The position numbers and the translations under genes are program-made. Of a stretch of DNA of 64,000 bases, positions 42,457 to 50,732 are shown one piece after another. Position 1 is the stretch's first letter. Each line of letters starts with the position of its first letter. Source of the stretch: Pseudomonas putida. GTDB taxonomy: Bacteria > Pseudomonadota > Gammaproteobacteria > Pseudomonadales > Pseudomonadaceae. The notes below the pieces were generated by a model that did not search any database, was not told the DNA's origin, and was given only the letters and a program-made list of their open reading frames with translations. The stretch is from positions 5,348,501 to 5,412,500 of the forward strand of contig NZ_CP109603.1 of the NCBI RefSeq assembly GCF_025905425.1, in the 5' to 3' direction.

Positions 42457-42530
42457 AGGGGATCCAATGTAGCGGTTGAAGCTGCAAAAGCAAAGGGTGA
42501 TGGCTTTGAAGGGGCTGCTGCGCAGCCTTC

Positions 42531-43838
42531 TCAACCCTTGCCGTTAGCCAATTGTGTCGGCGCAAAATGGCAGGTGAAGGTACTCCCATGCCCCGGCACA
42601 CTGCTGATCTCCAAGCGCCCGCGATGGCGCAGCAGCACGTGCTTGACGATCGCCAGGCCCAACCCCGTCCCCCCGGTATTGGACGCCCGGCTGGAATCGA
42701 CCCGGTAGAACCGCTCGGTCAATCGCGGCAAATGCTTGGCATCGATGCCAATACCCGAGTCCTGCACGCTCAGGTGCGCACCCTGGGCATCGGCCCACCA
42801 GCGGATACGGATGCTGCCAGCGTCCGGGGTGTACTTGACCGCGTTGAACACCAGGTTGGAGAACGCACTGCGCAGCTCTGCTTCACTGCCCTTTAAGCAC
42901 ACGCCGGGCGCAGCTTCCAGGCTGATGCGCTGGTTGCGCGGCCCGGACAGCGCCTGGGCGTCGCCCTTGATCGATTGCAGCAGGGCATCAACGGGCACCG
43001 GCAGGTTGTCGGACGGGTAGTCGGTGGCTTCCAGCTTGGCCAGCAGCAACAGGTCGTTGAGCAGGGTTTGCATGCGTGAACCTTGCTGGCTCATCTGCTG
43101 CAGGGCCCGGGTCCAGCGCGGGTTCACGTCCTCGACGTTGTCGAGCAAGGTTTCCAGGTAGCCGGTAATCACCGTCAGCGGCGTACGCAGCTCGTGGGAA
43201 ACGTTGGCGACGAAGTCTTTGCGCATCTGTTCGAGCTGGTGGATGCGGGTAACGTCGCGCACCAGCATCAGGTGCTCGTTGTTGCCGTAGCGGGTGATGT
43301 GCAACTGCACGCGCAGGCGGTCATTGATCGGCGAGGGGATTTCCAGCGGTTCGACGTAGTTTTCCGCTTCGAAGTACTCCTTGAAGCGAGGGTGGCGTAC
43401 CAGATTGGTCACCTGCTGGCCGCCGTCTTGCGGGGTCTTGAAACCCAGCAGGGTTTCGGCGGCGCGGTTCCACCATTCCAGGTTGCCGTCGCTGTCGAGC
43501 ATGATCACCGCGTCGCGCAGCGCAGCGGTGGACTCCTGCACCCGGTCGATCACCGCCTGCAGGCGACCGCGCACGCGTTGGTCGCGACGTTGCAGGTGAT
43601 AGATGCTGTCGAACACTTCGCCCCACAGGCCGTAGCCGTCCGGGGGGGCCTCGTCGGGTTGATGATTGCGCAGCCAGTCATGCAGGCGCAGCAGCTGCTT
43701 GAGGGTCCAACCCAGGTACAGTGCCAGGCCGATGGCCAGGCTCCAGCCGTAGTAACCGCTGACCAGCCCGCCGACCAGGCAGACAGTGATCAGCAGCAGC
43801 AGGTGGCGAATCAGGGTCGCGTGCCAGTTCTGGTTCAA
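42531..43838 (-). CDS. phoR: Phosphate regulon sensor histidine kinase PhoR
   Basis: A 435-residue inner-membrane kinase that phosphorylates PhoB under phosphate limitation. Two N-terminal membrane segments (IRHLLLLITVCLVGGLVSG and WSLAIGLALYLGW) precede a PAS domain (AVIMLDSDGNLEWWNRAAE). The H-box DFVANVSHELRTPLTVITGYL has His215, and the ATPase domain runs from N-box FSNLVFNAVKYTP through GIGIDAKHLPR to TGGTGLGLAIVKHV. Start choice: the frame extends to a TTG at 43856, but AAGGA lies seven bases before the TTG at 43838, giving MNQNWHATLIRHL, as in relatives. It follows phoB by 45 bp. Confidence 0.95.
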   Translation of the reverse strand: MNQNWHATLIRHLLLLITVCLVGGLVSGYYGWSLAIGLALYLGWTLKQLLRLHDWLRNHQPDEAPPDGYGLWGEVFDSIYHLQRRDQRVRGRLQAVIDRVQESTAALRDAVIMLDSDGNLEWWNRAAETLLGFKTPQDGGQQVTNLVRHPRFKEYFEAENYVEPLEIPSPINDRLRVQLHITRYGNNEHLMLVRDVTRIHQLEQMRKDFVANVSHELRTPLTVITGYLETLLDNVEDVNPRWTRALQQMSQQGSRMQTLLNDLLLLAKLEATDYPSDNLPVPVDALLQSIKGDAQALSGPRNQRISLEAAPGVCLKGSEAELRSAFSNLVFNAVKYTPDAGSIRIRWWADAQGAHLSVQDSGIGIDAKHLPRLTERFYRVDSSRASNTGGTGLGLAIVKHVLLRHRGRLEISSVPGHGSTFTCHFAPTQLANGKG

Positions 43839-43883
43839 TTGACGGTCCTTGTACAACGACGTGCAGCCAGGCGTGCAGGCGTG

Positions 43884-44573
43884 TCAGCTCTTGGTCGAGA
43901 AGCGGTAGCCCGTGCCCCGGACGGTTTGTACCAGATTTTCGTAGGCTTCACCCAGCGCCTTGCGCAGGCGGCGGATGTGCACGTCGACGGTACGCTCCTC
44001 GACATAGACGTTGCCGCCCCAGACCTGGTCGAGCAGCTGGCCACGGGTGTAGGCGCGCTCCTGGTGGGTCATGAAGAACTGCAGCAGGCGGTATTCGGTG
44101 GGGCCCATCTCGGCGGGCTTGCCGTCAATGGTCACGCGGTGGCTGATCGGGTCAAGCAGCAGGCCGCCGACTTCGATTGGCGCCTCGCTGTCGCTCGGGC
44201 CGGTGCGACGCAGCACGGCTTTCAGGCGGGCGACCAGTTCGCGGGGCGAGAACGGCTTGGTGATGTAGTCATCGGCGCCCACCTCCAGGCCCTGGATCTT
44301 GTTGTCCTCTTCACCCTTGGCGGTGAGCATGATGATCGGGATATCCCCGGTCAACTCGTCACGCTTGAGGCGGCGGGCCAGTTCGATGCCTGAGGTGCCC
44401 GGGAGCATCCAGTCGAGCAGGATCAGGTCAGGCTTGCGGTCGACGATGATCGCGTGGGCCTGCTGGGAGTTCTCCGCTTCCAGGCAGTCGTAGCCGGCCA
44501 TTTCCAATGCAACGGCGATCATCTCGCGAATAGGCGCTTCGTCGTCGACGATCAGAATGTTCCTGCCAACCAT
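43884..44573 (-). CDS. phoB: Phosphate regulon response regulator PhoB
   Basis: A 229-residue OmpR-type regulator. In the receiver, Asp54 in ILLDWMLPG is the phospho-acceptor and Lys in [10 protein letters not shown] completes the pocket. The winged-helix DNA-binding domain (about 130-227) includes [29 protein letters not shown] and [17 protein letters not shown]. It binds the Pho boxes seen before pstS, pstC and its own gene. The start is the ATG at 44573 ([14 protein letters not shown]), after CAGGAGAGGTTT. A Pho box on the same strand lies 54 bp upstream, consistent with autoactivation. Confidence 0.97.
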   Translation of the reverse strand: MVGRNILIVDDEAPIREMIAVALEMAGYDCLEAENSQQAHAIIVDRKPDLILLDWMLPGTSGIELARRLKRDELTGDIPIIMLTAKGEEDNKIQGLEVGADDYITKPFSPRELVARLKAVLRRTGPSDSEAPIEVGGLLLDPISHRVTIDGKPAEMGPTEYRLLQFFMTHQERAYTRGQLLDQVWGGNVYVEERTVDVHIRRLRKALGEAYENLVQTVRGTGYRFSTKS

Positions 44574-44626
44574 GCTCAAAACCTCTCCTGGAAAATCGTG
44601 TCTGGCCCGCATTAGATAACGGAATT

Positions 44627-44644
44627 ATTGCAGCTGTGTGACAG
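44627..44644 (-). promoter_or_regulatory. Pho box upstream of phoB
   Basis: Reading leftward, CTGTCAC-ACAG-CTGCAAT has the 7-4-7 PhoB layout, with the first half 6 of 7 and the second 5 of 7 matches to CTGTCAT. It supports positive autoregulation of phoBR. Confidence 0.65.
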
Positions 44645-44745
44645 GACATTGGCTGTTCTGGCGACATTCCATGACTGAACTAGGCTTCAAGGGGCCGCTG
44701 CGGCGGCAATCCGAACTCATTTCCCCCGTAACAATGGTGAATCCA

Positions 44746-45114
44746 ATGACACGACATACGCTGAGCTGGATGGCCCTTTTCGCTGCGCTGGCGCTTCCGG
44801 GGGTGGCCTCAGCCCACCATGCGATGGAGAAGAACGGCATGTGGGTCGATCATGCCGGCATGACGCTGTACACCTTTGACAAAGACGCCGGTGGCAAGTC
44901 GATGTGCAATGGCGAGTGTGCGACTAACTGGCCGCCATTGAAGGTGATGGATGGTGAAAAGGCCGATGGCAAGTGGACGCAGATCAAGCGTGACGACGGC
45001 TCGATGCAGTGGGCCTATGACGGCAAGCCGCTGTACACCTTCATCAAGGACAAGAAGGCCGGCGACACGACCGGTGACGGCATGAAAGACGTCTGGCACG
45101 TCGCCAAGCCTTGA
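44746..45114 (+). CDS. Exported protein with COG4315-type YTFDKD repeats
   Basis: A 122-residue periplasmic protein with a signal peptide (MTRHTLSWMALFAALALPG, cleavage near VASA). The mature part has two copies of the Y-T/x-F/W motif family: GMTLYTFDKDAGGKSMCNGECATNWPP by position and GKPLYTFIKDKKAGDTTGDG. This is the COG4315/DUF-like repeat found in small secreted or lipoprotein-like proteins, function unknown; the two Cys residues might form a disulfide. GGTGA six bases before the ATG at 44746 supports this start over the ATG at 44734. Divergent from phoB, and might share phosphate control. Confidence 0.8.
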   Translation: MTRHTLSWMALFAALALPGVASAHHAMEKNGMWVDHAGMTLYTFDKDAGGKSMCNGECATNWPPLKVMDGEKADGKWTQIKRDDGSMQWAYDGKPLYTFIKDKKAGDTTGDGMKDVWHVAKP

Positions 45115-45159
45115 GATAGGCGGGGCCGCTTCCACATTGATCGGCGTATGCAGGACCAT

Positions 45160-45202
45160 GTGGGAGCGGCCTTGTGCCGCGATGGGCTGCAAAGCAGCCC
45201 CA
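45160..45202. repeat. REP-related element at the 3' end of ubiA
   Basis: Begins GTGGGAGCGGCCTTGTGCCGCG and ends with a GGGCTGC-AAA-GCAGCCC hairpin. It is a variant of the P. putida REP/terminator family, placed between the convergent COG4315 and ubiA genes. Confidence 0.65.
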
Positions 45203-45208
45203 GAAGAG

Positions 45209-46099
45209 TCAGCGCAATGCGTAATCCAGTACCACCCCAATAAACACCAGCAACCCCGCCCAGTGATTGTGCAAAAACGCCTTGAAGCATGACTCCCGGT
45301 CCAGCTTGCGCGTCGACCAGAACTCCCAGGCAAAGCACAAGGCAGCCCCCAGCAGCCCCAGATGGAACCAGCCGCCCAGCTCGAAGCGGCTGCCCGCCAG
45401 CAGCAGGCAACCCAACGACAGCAACTGCAAGGTCAGGATGATGGCCCGGTCGGCCTCGCCGAACAGGATGGCGGTCGATTTAACACCAATCTTCAGGTCA
45501 TCGTCCCGGTCGACCATGGCGTAGTAGGTGTCATAGCCCACGGTCCACAGCAGGTTGGCGATGTACAGCAGCCAGGCACTGGCCGGCAGTTCGCCCCCGG
45601 CAGCAGTGAAGGCCATGGGAATCCCCCAGGAGTACGCGGCGCCCAGCACCACCTGCGGGTAATAGGTGTAGCGCTTCATGAAGGGGTAGCAGAACGCCAG
45701 GGCGACCGCGCCAAACGACAGCCAGACAGTCCGGCTGTTGGTGCACAGCACCAGCAGGAAGCTCACCCCGACCAGGATCGCGAACAGCGCCAGTGCCTCG
45801 CGGGGTTTGACCCGGCCGCTGGCCAAGGGGCGGTCGGCGGTGCGTTTGACGTGGCCATCGACCTTGCGGTCGGCGAAGTCATTGATGCAGCAGCCGGCGG
45901 CGCGCATCAGCACCACGCCAAGGCCGAAAATCAGCACGTTGGCCACGGTCGGCGACCCTTGCCCGGCAATCCACACGGCCGACAGGGTCGGCCACAGCAG
46001 CAGGTAGATACCGATGGGGCGGTCCATGCGGGTGAGCTGAACAAAGTCCCAGGCGCGCGGGTGCAGGCGGTTGAGCGACTTGAGCAGTTGCAGGTACAT
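45209..46099 (-). CDS. ubiA: 4-hydroxybenzoate octaprenyltransferase UbiA
   Basis: A 296-residue inner-membrane prenyltransferase attaching the polyprenyl tail to 4-hydroxybenzoate, the second committed step of ubiquinone synthesis. The Asp-rich prenyl diphosphate motifs are clear: [18 protein letters not shown] (NDxxD) and [21 protein letters not shown] (DxxDD), with about eight hydrophobic helices. The start is the ATG at 46099, which overlaps the ubiC stop codon by one base (TGATG), so the pair is translationally coupled. The product of UbiC is the substrate of UbiA. Confidence 0.97.
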   Translation of the reverse strand: MYLQLLKSLNRLHPRAWDFVQLTRMDRPIGIYLLLWPTLSAVWIAGQGSPTVANVLIFGLGVVLMRAAGCCINDFADRKVDGHVKRTADRPLASGRVKPREALALFAILVGVSFLLVLCTNSRTVWLSFGAVALAFCYPFMKRYTYYPQVVLGAAYSWGIPMAFTAAGGELPASAWLLYIANLLWTVGYDTYYAMVDRDDDLKIGVKSTAILFGEADRAIILTLQLLSLGCLLLAGSRFELGGWFHLGLLGAALCFAWEFWSTRKLDRESCFKAFLHNHWAGLLVFIGVVLDYALR

Positions 46100-46656
46100 C
46101 AGCGGTTTTCCTCCTTGGCCGCTTGCCACAATGCTGGCAGGAATACCTCGGCCACCAGCAGGTCCAGGCCGTCCCGCTCGAAGCGTGAGCGTCGGCCCCA
46201 CAGCGCATCATGCTGGGCCTCTGCCGGCAACCAGGCCTGTGGATAACGGCACACTTCGAGCGGGTGGCGAATGAACGCCTGATCACAGAACAGCAACTCG
46301 CCCAGCGAGCGGCTGCCCAGGGTTTCGAGGTCCAGGCCGCCGCGCTCAAGGGCACTGCGGCTGGCCACGCTGCGGGCGAACACCCAGGGTTGGCCATGGC
46401 CACGCAGGTACACCTCGCGTACCCAGCCTTGCGCCCCAGGCGCGATGCCCAGGGCCAGGCACTCGTCATCGCGCAGGGGCTGCCAGCCTTCCAGCAGCGG
46501 GGTGACGGAAAAGTGGTCATGGGACAGGTGGGTCAGGCGGCGCGTCAGCGAGCCCTCGTCGAACAGCCAGTCCAGGGTCGGCTGGTCGATGTCGGTCGCC
46601 AGCTGTGAATACGGCAGCCACGCGACAGCGGCTGCTTGCGGGGATTCGTACGACAC
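46099..46656 (-). CDS. ubiC: Chorismate lyase UbiC
   Basis: A 185-residue cytoplasmic enzyme splitting chorismate into 4-hydroxybenzoate and pyruvate, the first step of ubiquinone synthesis. The family pattern is visible in [21 protein letters not shown], in [18 protein letters not shown] with the conserved Arg residues that clamp chorismate, and in [21 protein letters not shown]. It comes first in the ubiC-ubiA pair. The coding sequence contains a perfect TGTGGATAA (DnaA-box complement) at 46238-46246, away from the main cluster. Confidence 0.95.
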   Translation of the reverse strand: MSYESPQAAAVAWLPYSQLATDIDQPTLDWLFDEGSLTRRLTHLSHDHFSVTPLLEGWQPLRDDECLALGIAPGAQGWVREVYLRGHGQPWVFARSVASRSALERGGLDLETLGSRSLGELLFCDQAFIRHPLEVCRYPQAWLPAEAQHDALWGRRSRFERDGLDLLVAEVFLPALWQAAKEENR

Positions 46657-46826
46657 GTCGGTATGCTTGTTACAGCCAGAGAGGCGGCGAGCTTAGCATG
46701 ATTGCCCCGACTGCTTGCATACTGCTGGCAGGGCCAGTAAAAAGCCCCCAAAGATTGCGCGGCGGACCCTTTGCGGGCCATCAGCAGCAACATCAAGCCC
46801 GAGCCTGAAACGAGGAATCCGCACCC

Positions 46827-46994
46827 ATGAAAAAATGGCAATGTATTGTCTGTGGCCTGATCTACGACGAAGCCGAAGGCTGGCCCGACGACGGCATCAC
46901 CCCCGGCACCCGTTGGGAAGACGTGCCTGAAGACTGGCTGTGCCCTGACTGCGGCGTTGGCAAGAGCGACTTCGAAATGATCGCCATCGGCTGA
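46827..46994 (+). CDS. rubA: Rubredoxin
   Basis: A 55-residue iron protein that passes electrons between the neighbouring FAD reductase and acceptors such as alkane hydroxylases or oxygen-defence enzymes. The iron ligands are Cys6 and Cys9 (CIVCG) and Cys39 and Cys42 (CPDCG), with the hallmark [21 protein letters not shown] precedes the ATG. It is 33 bp before the reductase gene, forming the usual rubA-rubB pair. P. aeruginosa has two rubredoxin genes here; only one is present in this window. Confidence 0.96.
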   Translation: MKKWQCIVCGLIYDEAEGWPDDGITPGTRWEDVPEDWLCPDCGVGKSDFEMIAIG

Positions 46995-47027
46995 TCGCAA
47001 CTCTGTTCCCACTGAGGAAAGCACGAC

Positions 47028-48176
47028 ATGACGTCCCCTGTAGTCATCATCGGTACTGGCCTGGCCGGCTACAACCTGGCCCGTGAATTTCGCAAGCTCG
47101 ATGGCGAGACGCCGCTGCTGTTGATTACCGCCGACGATGGTCGTTCCTACTCCAAACCCATGCTCTCCATGGGTTTTGCCAAGCTCAAGGATGCCGATGG
47201 GTTGTGCATGGCCGAGCCAGGCGCGATGGCCGAGCAGCTCAAAGCGGAAATCCGCACCCACACCCGCATCAGCGGCATCGACCCCGGCCACAAGCGCCTA
47301 TGGATCGGCGAAGAAGCCGTGGCCTATCGCGACCTGGTGCTGGCCTGGGGCGCCCAGACCGTGCAGGTGCCGATCGAGGGCGACGCTGGCGGGCAGGTCT
47401 TCCCGATCAACGACCTGGAGGACTACGCGCGCTTTCGCGCCGCCGCTGCCGGTAAGCAGCGCGTGCTGATTCTGGGCGCCGGGCTGATCGGCTGCGAATT
47501 TGCCAATGACCTGAGCCTGGGCGGGTTCCAGGTCGATGTGGTGGCCCCTTGCGAACAGGTCATGCCGACCCTGTTGCATCCCGCTGCCGCCGCTGCCGTG
47601 CAGGCCGGGCTCGAAGGCCTGGGCGTGCGCTTTCACCTGGGCCCCGTGTTGACGCGTCTGCAGCGTACGGCACAGGGCCTTGAAGCGCACCTGTCCGACG
47701 GCAGCGTGATCGCCTGTGACCTGGTGGTTTCAGCCATCGGCTTGCGCCCCCGCACCGATCTGGCCGCTGCCGCCGGCCTGCAGATCAACCGCGGCGTGGC
47801 AGTGGACCGCCAGTTGCGCACCTCCCACAGCAATATCTACGCCCTTGGCGACTGTGCCGAGGTCGATGGCATCAACTTGCTTTATGTGATGCCGCTGATG
47901 AGCTGCGCCCGGGCCTTGGCGCAGACCCTGGCCGGCAACCCCACGGCCGTCAGCTACGGGCCGATGCCGATCACCGTGAAGACGCCTGCGTGCCCGCTGG
48001 TTGTTTCGCCGCCACCGCACGGGCATGACGGCGACTGGCAGGTAGAAGGGCAGGGCAGCGACCTCAAGGTGCTCTGTCACGATGCCGACGGCAAGCTGCT
48101 GGGCTATGCCCTGACCGGTGCGGCTGTAATGGAAAAGCTGGCCCTGAATCGTCAACTACCCCCGGTAATGGCGTAA
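47028..48176 (+). CDS. rubB: Rubredoxin-NAD(+) reductase
   Basis: A 382-residue FAD-dependent oxidoreductase reducing rubredoxin with NADH. The N-terminal dinucleotide fold [18 protein letters not shown] binds FAD, a second fold [21 protein letters not shown] binds NADH, and [14 protein letters not shown] is the C-terminal FAD contact. Length and layout match the rubredoxin reductase group rather than ferredoxin reductases. It is directly downstream of rubA. In organisms without an alkB nearby the pair is thought to serve general redox or oxidative-stress roles. Confidence 0.93.
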   Translation: MTSPVVIIGTGLAGYNLAREFRKLDGETPLLLITADDGRSYSKPMLSMGFAKLKDADGLCMAEPGAMAEQLKAEIRTHTRISGIDPGHKRLWIGEEAVAYRDLVLAWGAQTVQVPIEGDAGGQVFPINDLEDYARFRAAAAGKQRVLILGAGLIGCEFANDLSLGGFQVDVVAPCEQVMPTLLHPAAAAAVQAGLEGLGVRFHLGPVLTRLQRTAQGLEAHLSDGSVIACDLVVSAIGLRPRTDLAAAAGLQINRGVAVDRQLRTSHSNIYALGDCAEVDGINLLYVMPLMSCARALAQTLAGNPTAVSYGPMPITVKTPACPLVVSPPPHGHDGDWQVEGQGSDLKVLCHDADGKLLGYALTGAAVMEKLALNRQLPPVMA

Positions 48177-48364
48177 ATAGAGGGCGTTCTGTCGGATTTA
48201 TCCTGTTGTTGCTCGCACAATGGCCGCCCTGATACTGGCGCGGCCTCGGTGGGCGTGCCATTCTCACTCCCGTCTGCCGCAGATTAGAGCCTGCGGTGCC
48301 TTGAGCGCTGCTCCCAGAGGCAGCACGGCATAACAACAAGAAATTCCGTCAATGAGGCTTCACT

Positions 48365-48664
48365 ATGCGCAAACCAGAACTCGCCGCTGTCATCGCCGAA
48401 AAGGCCGATCTGACTAAGGAAAAGGCCAACGTGGTGCTGAACGCGATTCTCGACAGCATCACCGGTGCCCTGGACAAGGACACCGTGACCCTGGTCGGTT
48501 TCGGTACCTTTGAAAAACGTCATCGTGGTGCGCGCACCGGCAAGAACCCGCAGACCGGCGAGCCGGTGAAGATCAAGGCCAGCAACACCGTGGCCTTCAA
48601 GCCAGGCAAGAACCTGCGCGACAGCGTCAACGTGCCTGCAAAGCCTGCCAAGAAAGGCAAGTGA
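48365..48664 (+). CDS. hupA: HU family DNA-binding protein
   Basis: A 99-residue nucleoid protein binding and bending DNA non-specifically as a dimer. The HU/IHF signature GFGTFEKRHRGARTGKNPQTGE and the following KIKASNTVAFKPGKNLRD are present, with the arm proline in NPQTG. The tail is Lys-rich (PAKPAKKGK), a few residues longer than E. coli HU. The P. putida genome has several HU genes; by position this should be HupA, though the symbol is by analogy. Its own promoter region (188 bp) precedes it and a perfect 9-bp-stem terminator follows. Confidence 0.9.
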   Translation: MRKPELAAVIAEKADLTKEKANVVLNAILDSITGALDKDTVTLVGFGTFEKRHRGARTGKNPQTGEPVKIKASNTVAFKPGKNLRDSVNVPAKPAKKGK

Positions 48665-48696
48665 TCCACACCTGACAACCCCCAGTGTCAGTCAAG

Positions 48697-48720
48697 CGGG
48701 CGCCCTAGGGCGCCCGTTGT
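48697..48720 (+). terminator. Intrinsic terminator of the HU gene
   Basis: CGGGCGCCC-TA-GGGCGCCCG, a perfect 9-bp GC stem, then TTGTGCTTT. Confidence 0.8.
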
Positions 48721-48812
48721 GCTTTCTGTAGGGATATGTTGCGAACTTGCATAAATAGTTCTGGAAGAGGATAAACTGCGCAGCTCAGTCATTTTTTATT
48801 CGAGGCGCGTTG

Positions 48813-49187
48813 ATGAAGTTTCGCTTTCTTCTCTGGGCCATGGGGCTGTTGATGGCCAGGGCCAGCCGTAACAACCCGGCGTTCAAGCAGCAGCTCAAGG
48901 ACAAGAATCTGGTTTTCCAGATGCAGACCCTGGACGGCAAAATCGCCCGCCACTTCATCGTCAGCGACGAGCGCATCAGCAGCAAAGGGGGCGCACACCC
49001 GCAGCCCGCCTTCGCCATTGCGTTCAAGGATGCCGCTTACGGGTTTGCCACGCTGCAGGCGGGCAACAAGCAGTTGGCCTTCATGCAGGGGATCCAGGAC
49101 AAAAACATCCAGATCAAGGGCAATCCGGCGCTGGTGATGTGGTTCCAGGGCTTGATGAAGTACCTAAAACCGAAGAAAAAGCGCTGA
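48813..49187 (+). CDS. Small SCP2-like hypothetical protein
   Basis: A 124-residue protein beginning MKFRFLLWAMGLLMARASR, with a hydrophobic N-terminal segment that could be a signal anchor. The rest alternates strands and helices (LVFQMQTLDGKIARHFIVSD, then AAYGFATLQAGNKQLAFMQG and GNPALVMWFQGL), reminiscent of the sterol-carrier SCP2 fold. The similarity is by eye only. It ends in a basic tail (KYLKPKKKR). The start is the ATG at 48813 after CGAGGCGCG. It is monocistronic, between the HU terminator and a hairpin. Function unknown. Confidence 0.65.
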   Translation: MKFRFLLWAMGLLMARASRNNPAFKQQLKDKNLVFQMQTLDGKIARHFIVSDERISSKGGAHPQPAFAIAFKDAAYGFATLQAGNKQLAFMQGIQDKNIQIKGNPALVMWFQGLMKYLKPKKKR

Positions 49188-49196
49188 TATGTCACT

Positions 49197-49223
49197 GTAG
49201 GAGCAGCCGTGTGCTGCTCCTAC
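49197..49223. repeat. GTAGGAGCAGC hairpin after the SCP2-like gene
   Basis: An 11-bp perfect stem (GTAGGAGCAGC with GCTGCTCCTAC), loop CGTGT, no T-tract. It is a sister copy of 40018-40044. It begins 10 bp after the gene's stop codon. Confidence 0.7.
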
Positions 49224-49250
49224 CAGGGTTGCGCATGACGTTTCAGGCTA

Positions 49251-50654
49251 TCAATGCGGGGCGTGAAACTGCGATGCCAGTTCCCGCAGCAAGGTCTCTG
49301 CCTCCAGCACCTTGTTCACCACATCCTCGGCCTTCTCCCGAGTCACCCCCAGCCGCTCCAGCAGCTCATCGGGGATATCTTCCTGTGGCCCCGAGCCAAT
49401 CCCGCGTAAACGCAGCAAGCGAGTCGCCAGGCACACCAGGTTGGCGAACGCCGCGTAGTCGCCGTCATAGGACGGGTCGTGCTGGAAGCGCAGCGCAGTC
49501 GAGAGTTCTTCCGGCATATCCCACAGCTTCATCAGCCAAGCGCCGATCTGTTCGCGGTTGATACCCAGCAGGTGTTGTTCCACGTAGGTGTGGCACAGGT
49601 GCGGGTTGACTTCCAGGTGACGGCAGATCAGCGAGAAGTGGGGTGGGAACACGTGCGCCAGCAGCAGATAGCCGAAGTTATGCAGGAGCCCGGCCAGATA
49701 GGTCAGGCCGGCTTCCGGGCGCTCTGCCCGTGGCATGGCGCGGGTCAGGCCTTCGATGATGGCGGCGGTGTAGATCGACTGCTGCCAGTACGGTGTGGCC
49801 TGCTGCGGGTGGTCTTTGGGCAGGCTCAGGGTCTTGCCCAGGGCCAGCCCAAGGGCGAGGTTGATGACCAGGTCGAAGCCCAGCACGCGCACGATGGCGT
49901 CTTCCACCGAGCGGATCTTGCCTGGCGAGGCGTAGTAGGGCGATGCCGCCCAACTGACCACCTGGGCAGCCAGTGCCGGGTCGGTCTCGACCACGCCAGT
50001 AATGTCATCGATGCTGGCGTTGGGGTCTACCCGCAGCTTGATGATCTTCTGCGCCGTGTCGGCCAGTGGCGGGATTTCGATGGTTTCTTCCAGGCGTTTC
50101 TGGATGCGTCGCGCCGTGAAGGCCTGGACCGCCTGGGTGATTTCGTCGGAGTCGTCATGGGGCCGGTCGAGGTTTGGGCTGATGGCCTCGACCTCTTGCC
50201 CAAAGCTGCTGGCGCTGGACTTGGCGAGCAAGCGCTTGAAGTTCGCGCGGTCGATTTCCAGCAGCAGGCCGGCTTCACCGGACTGAATCAGCACTTTCTC
50301 ACAGTCGAGCAGGCTTTTTTCGTATTGGCACGGCGAGCTGGTCAGCGCCGGAATGCCCGGCAGGCGCTTGAGGTGATGCTTGTCGAGCATCTGCTTGAGG
50401 CGGGGCATGGACACCGCTGTCAGCTTGCGGCCAGTCAGTTCGGTCAGGCGATTGAGGTCAAGCAGCTGGCTGTGCGGGAACAACACCATCAGGGCGCCGA
50501 TCTCGTCGTCGAGAAGGACCGCCTGCACCCGCGAGGCGGCAGGCAACTGCGGATGTTCGAGCACCTCGCGGTAGGCTACGCCCACCTTATCGAGCAACAG
50601 CCTGATGACAGAGGGTGCGTGTGGGGCTGCGGTTTCCAGGGCAACTTCAGTCAT
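49251..50654 (-). CDS. HDOD domain protein with N-terminal YbaK-like domain
   Basis: A 467-residue protein. Residues about 15-150 resemble the YbaK/aminoacyl-tRNA deacylase-associated fold (DKVGVAYREVLEHPQL, then LFPHSQLLDLNRLTELTGR). Residues about 190-400 are an HDOD domain (IPPLADTAQKIIKLRVDPNA, ETDPALAAQVVSWAASPYY, LTYLAGLLHNFGYLLLAHVF). HDOD proteins are HD-hydrolase relatives lacking some catalytic residues and act in signalling, motility or c-di-GMP networks. The deacylase activity of the N-terminal part is not assured. It is 78 bp downstream of recG on the same strand. Confidence 0.88.
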   Translation of the reverse strand: MTEVALETAAPHAPSVIRLLLDKVGVAYREVLEHPQLPAASRVQAVLLDDEIGALMVLFPHSQLLDLNRLTELTGRKLTAVSMPRLKQMLDKHHLKRLPGIPALTSSPCQYEKSLLDCEKVLIQSGEAGLLLEIDRANFKRLLAKSSASSFGQEVEAISPNLDRPHDDSDEITQAVQAFTARRIQKRLEETIEIPPLADTAQKIIKLRVDPNASIDDITGVVETDPALAAQVVSWAASPYYASPGKIRSVEDAIVRVLGFDLVINLALGLALGKTLSLPKDHPQQATPYWQQSIYTAAIIEGLTRAMPRAERPEAGLTYLAGLLHNFGYLLLAHVFPPHFSLICRHLEVNPHLCHTYVEQHLLGINREQIGAWLMKLWDMPEELSTALRFQHDPSYDGDYAAFANLVCLATRLLRLRGIGSGPQEDIPDELLERLGVTREKAEDVVNKVLEAETLLRELASQFHAPH

Positions 50655-50732
50655 GGTCCGTATCCACTCGTTCTTTTAAACGCGAAGTATAACCAGTCCC
50701 GCCGCGAATCTGGATCCATTCTGGGACTGGCG

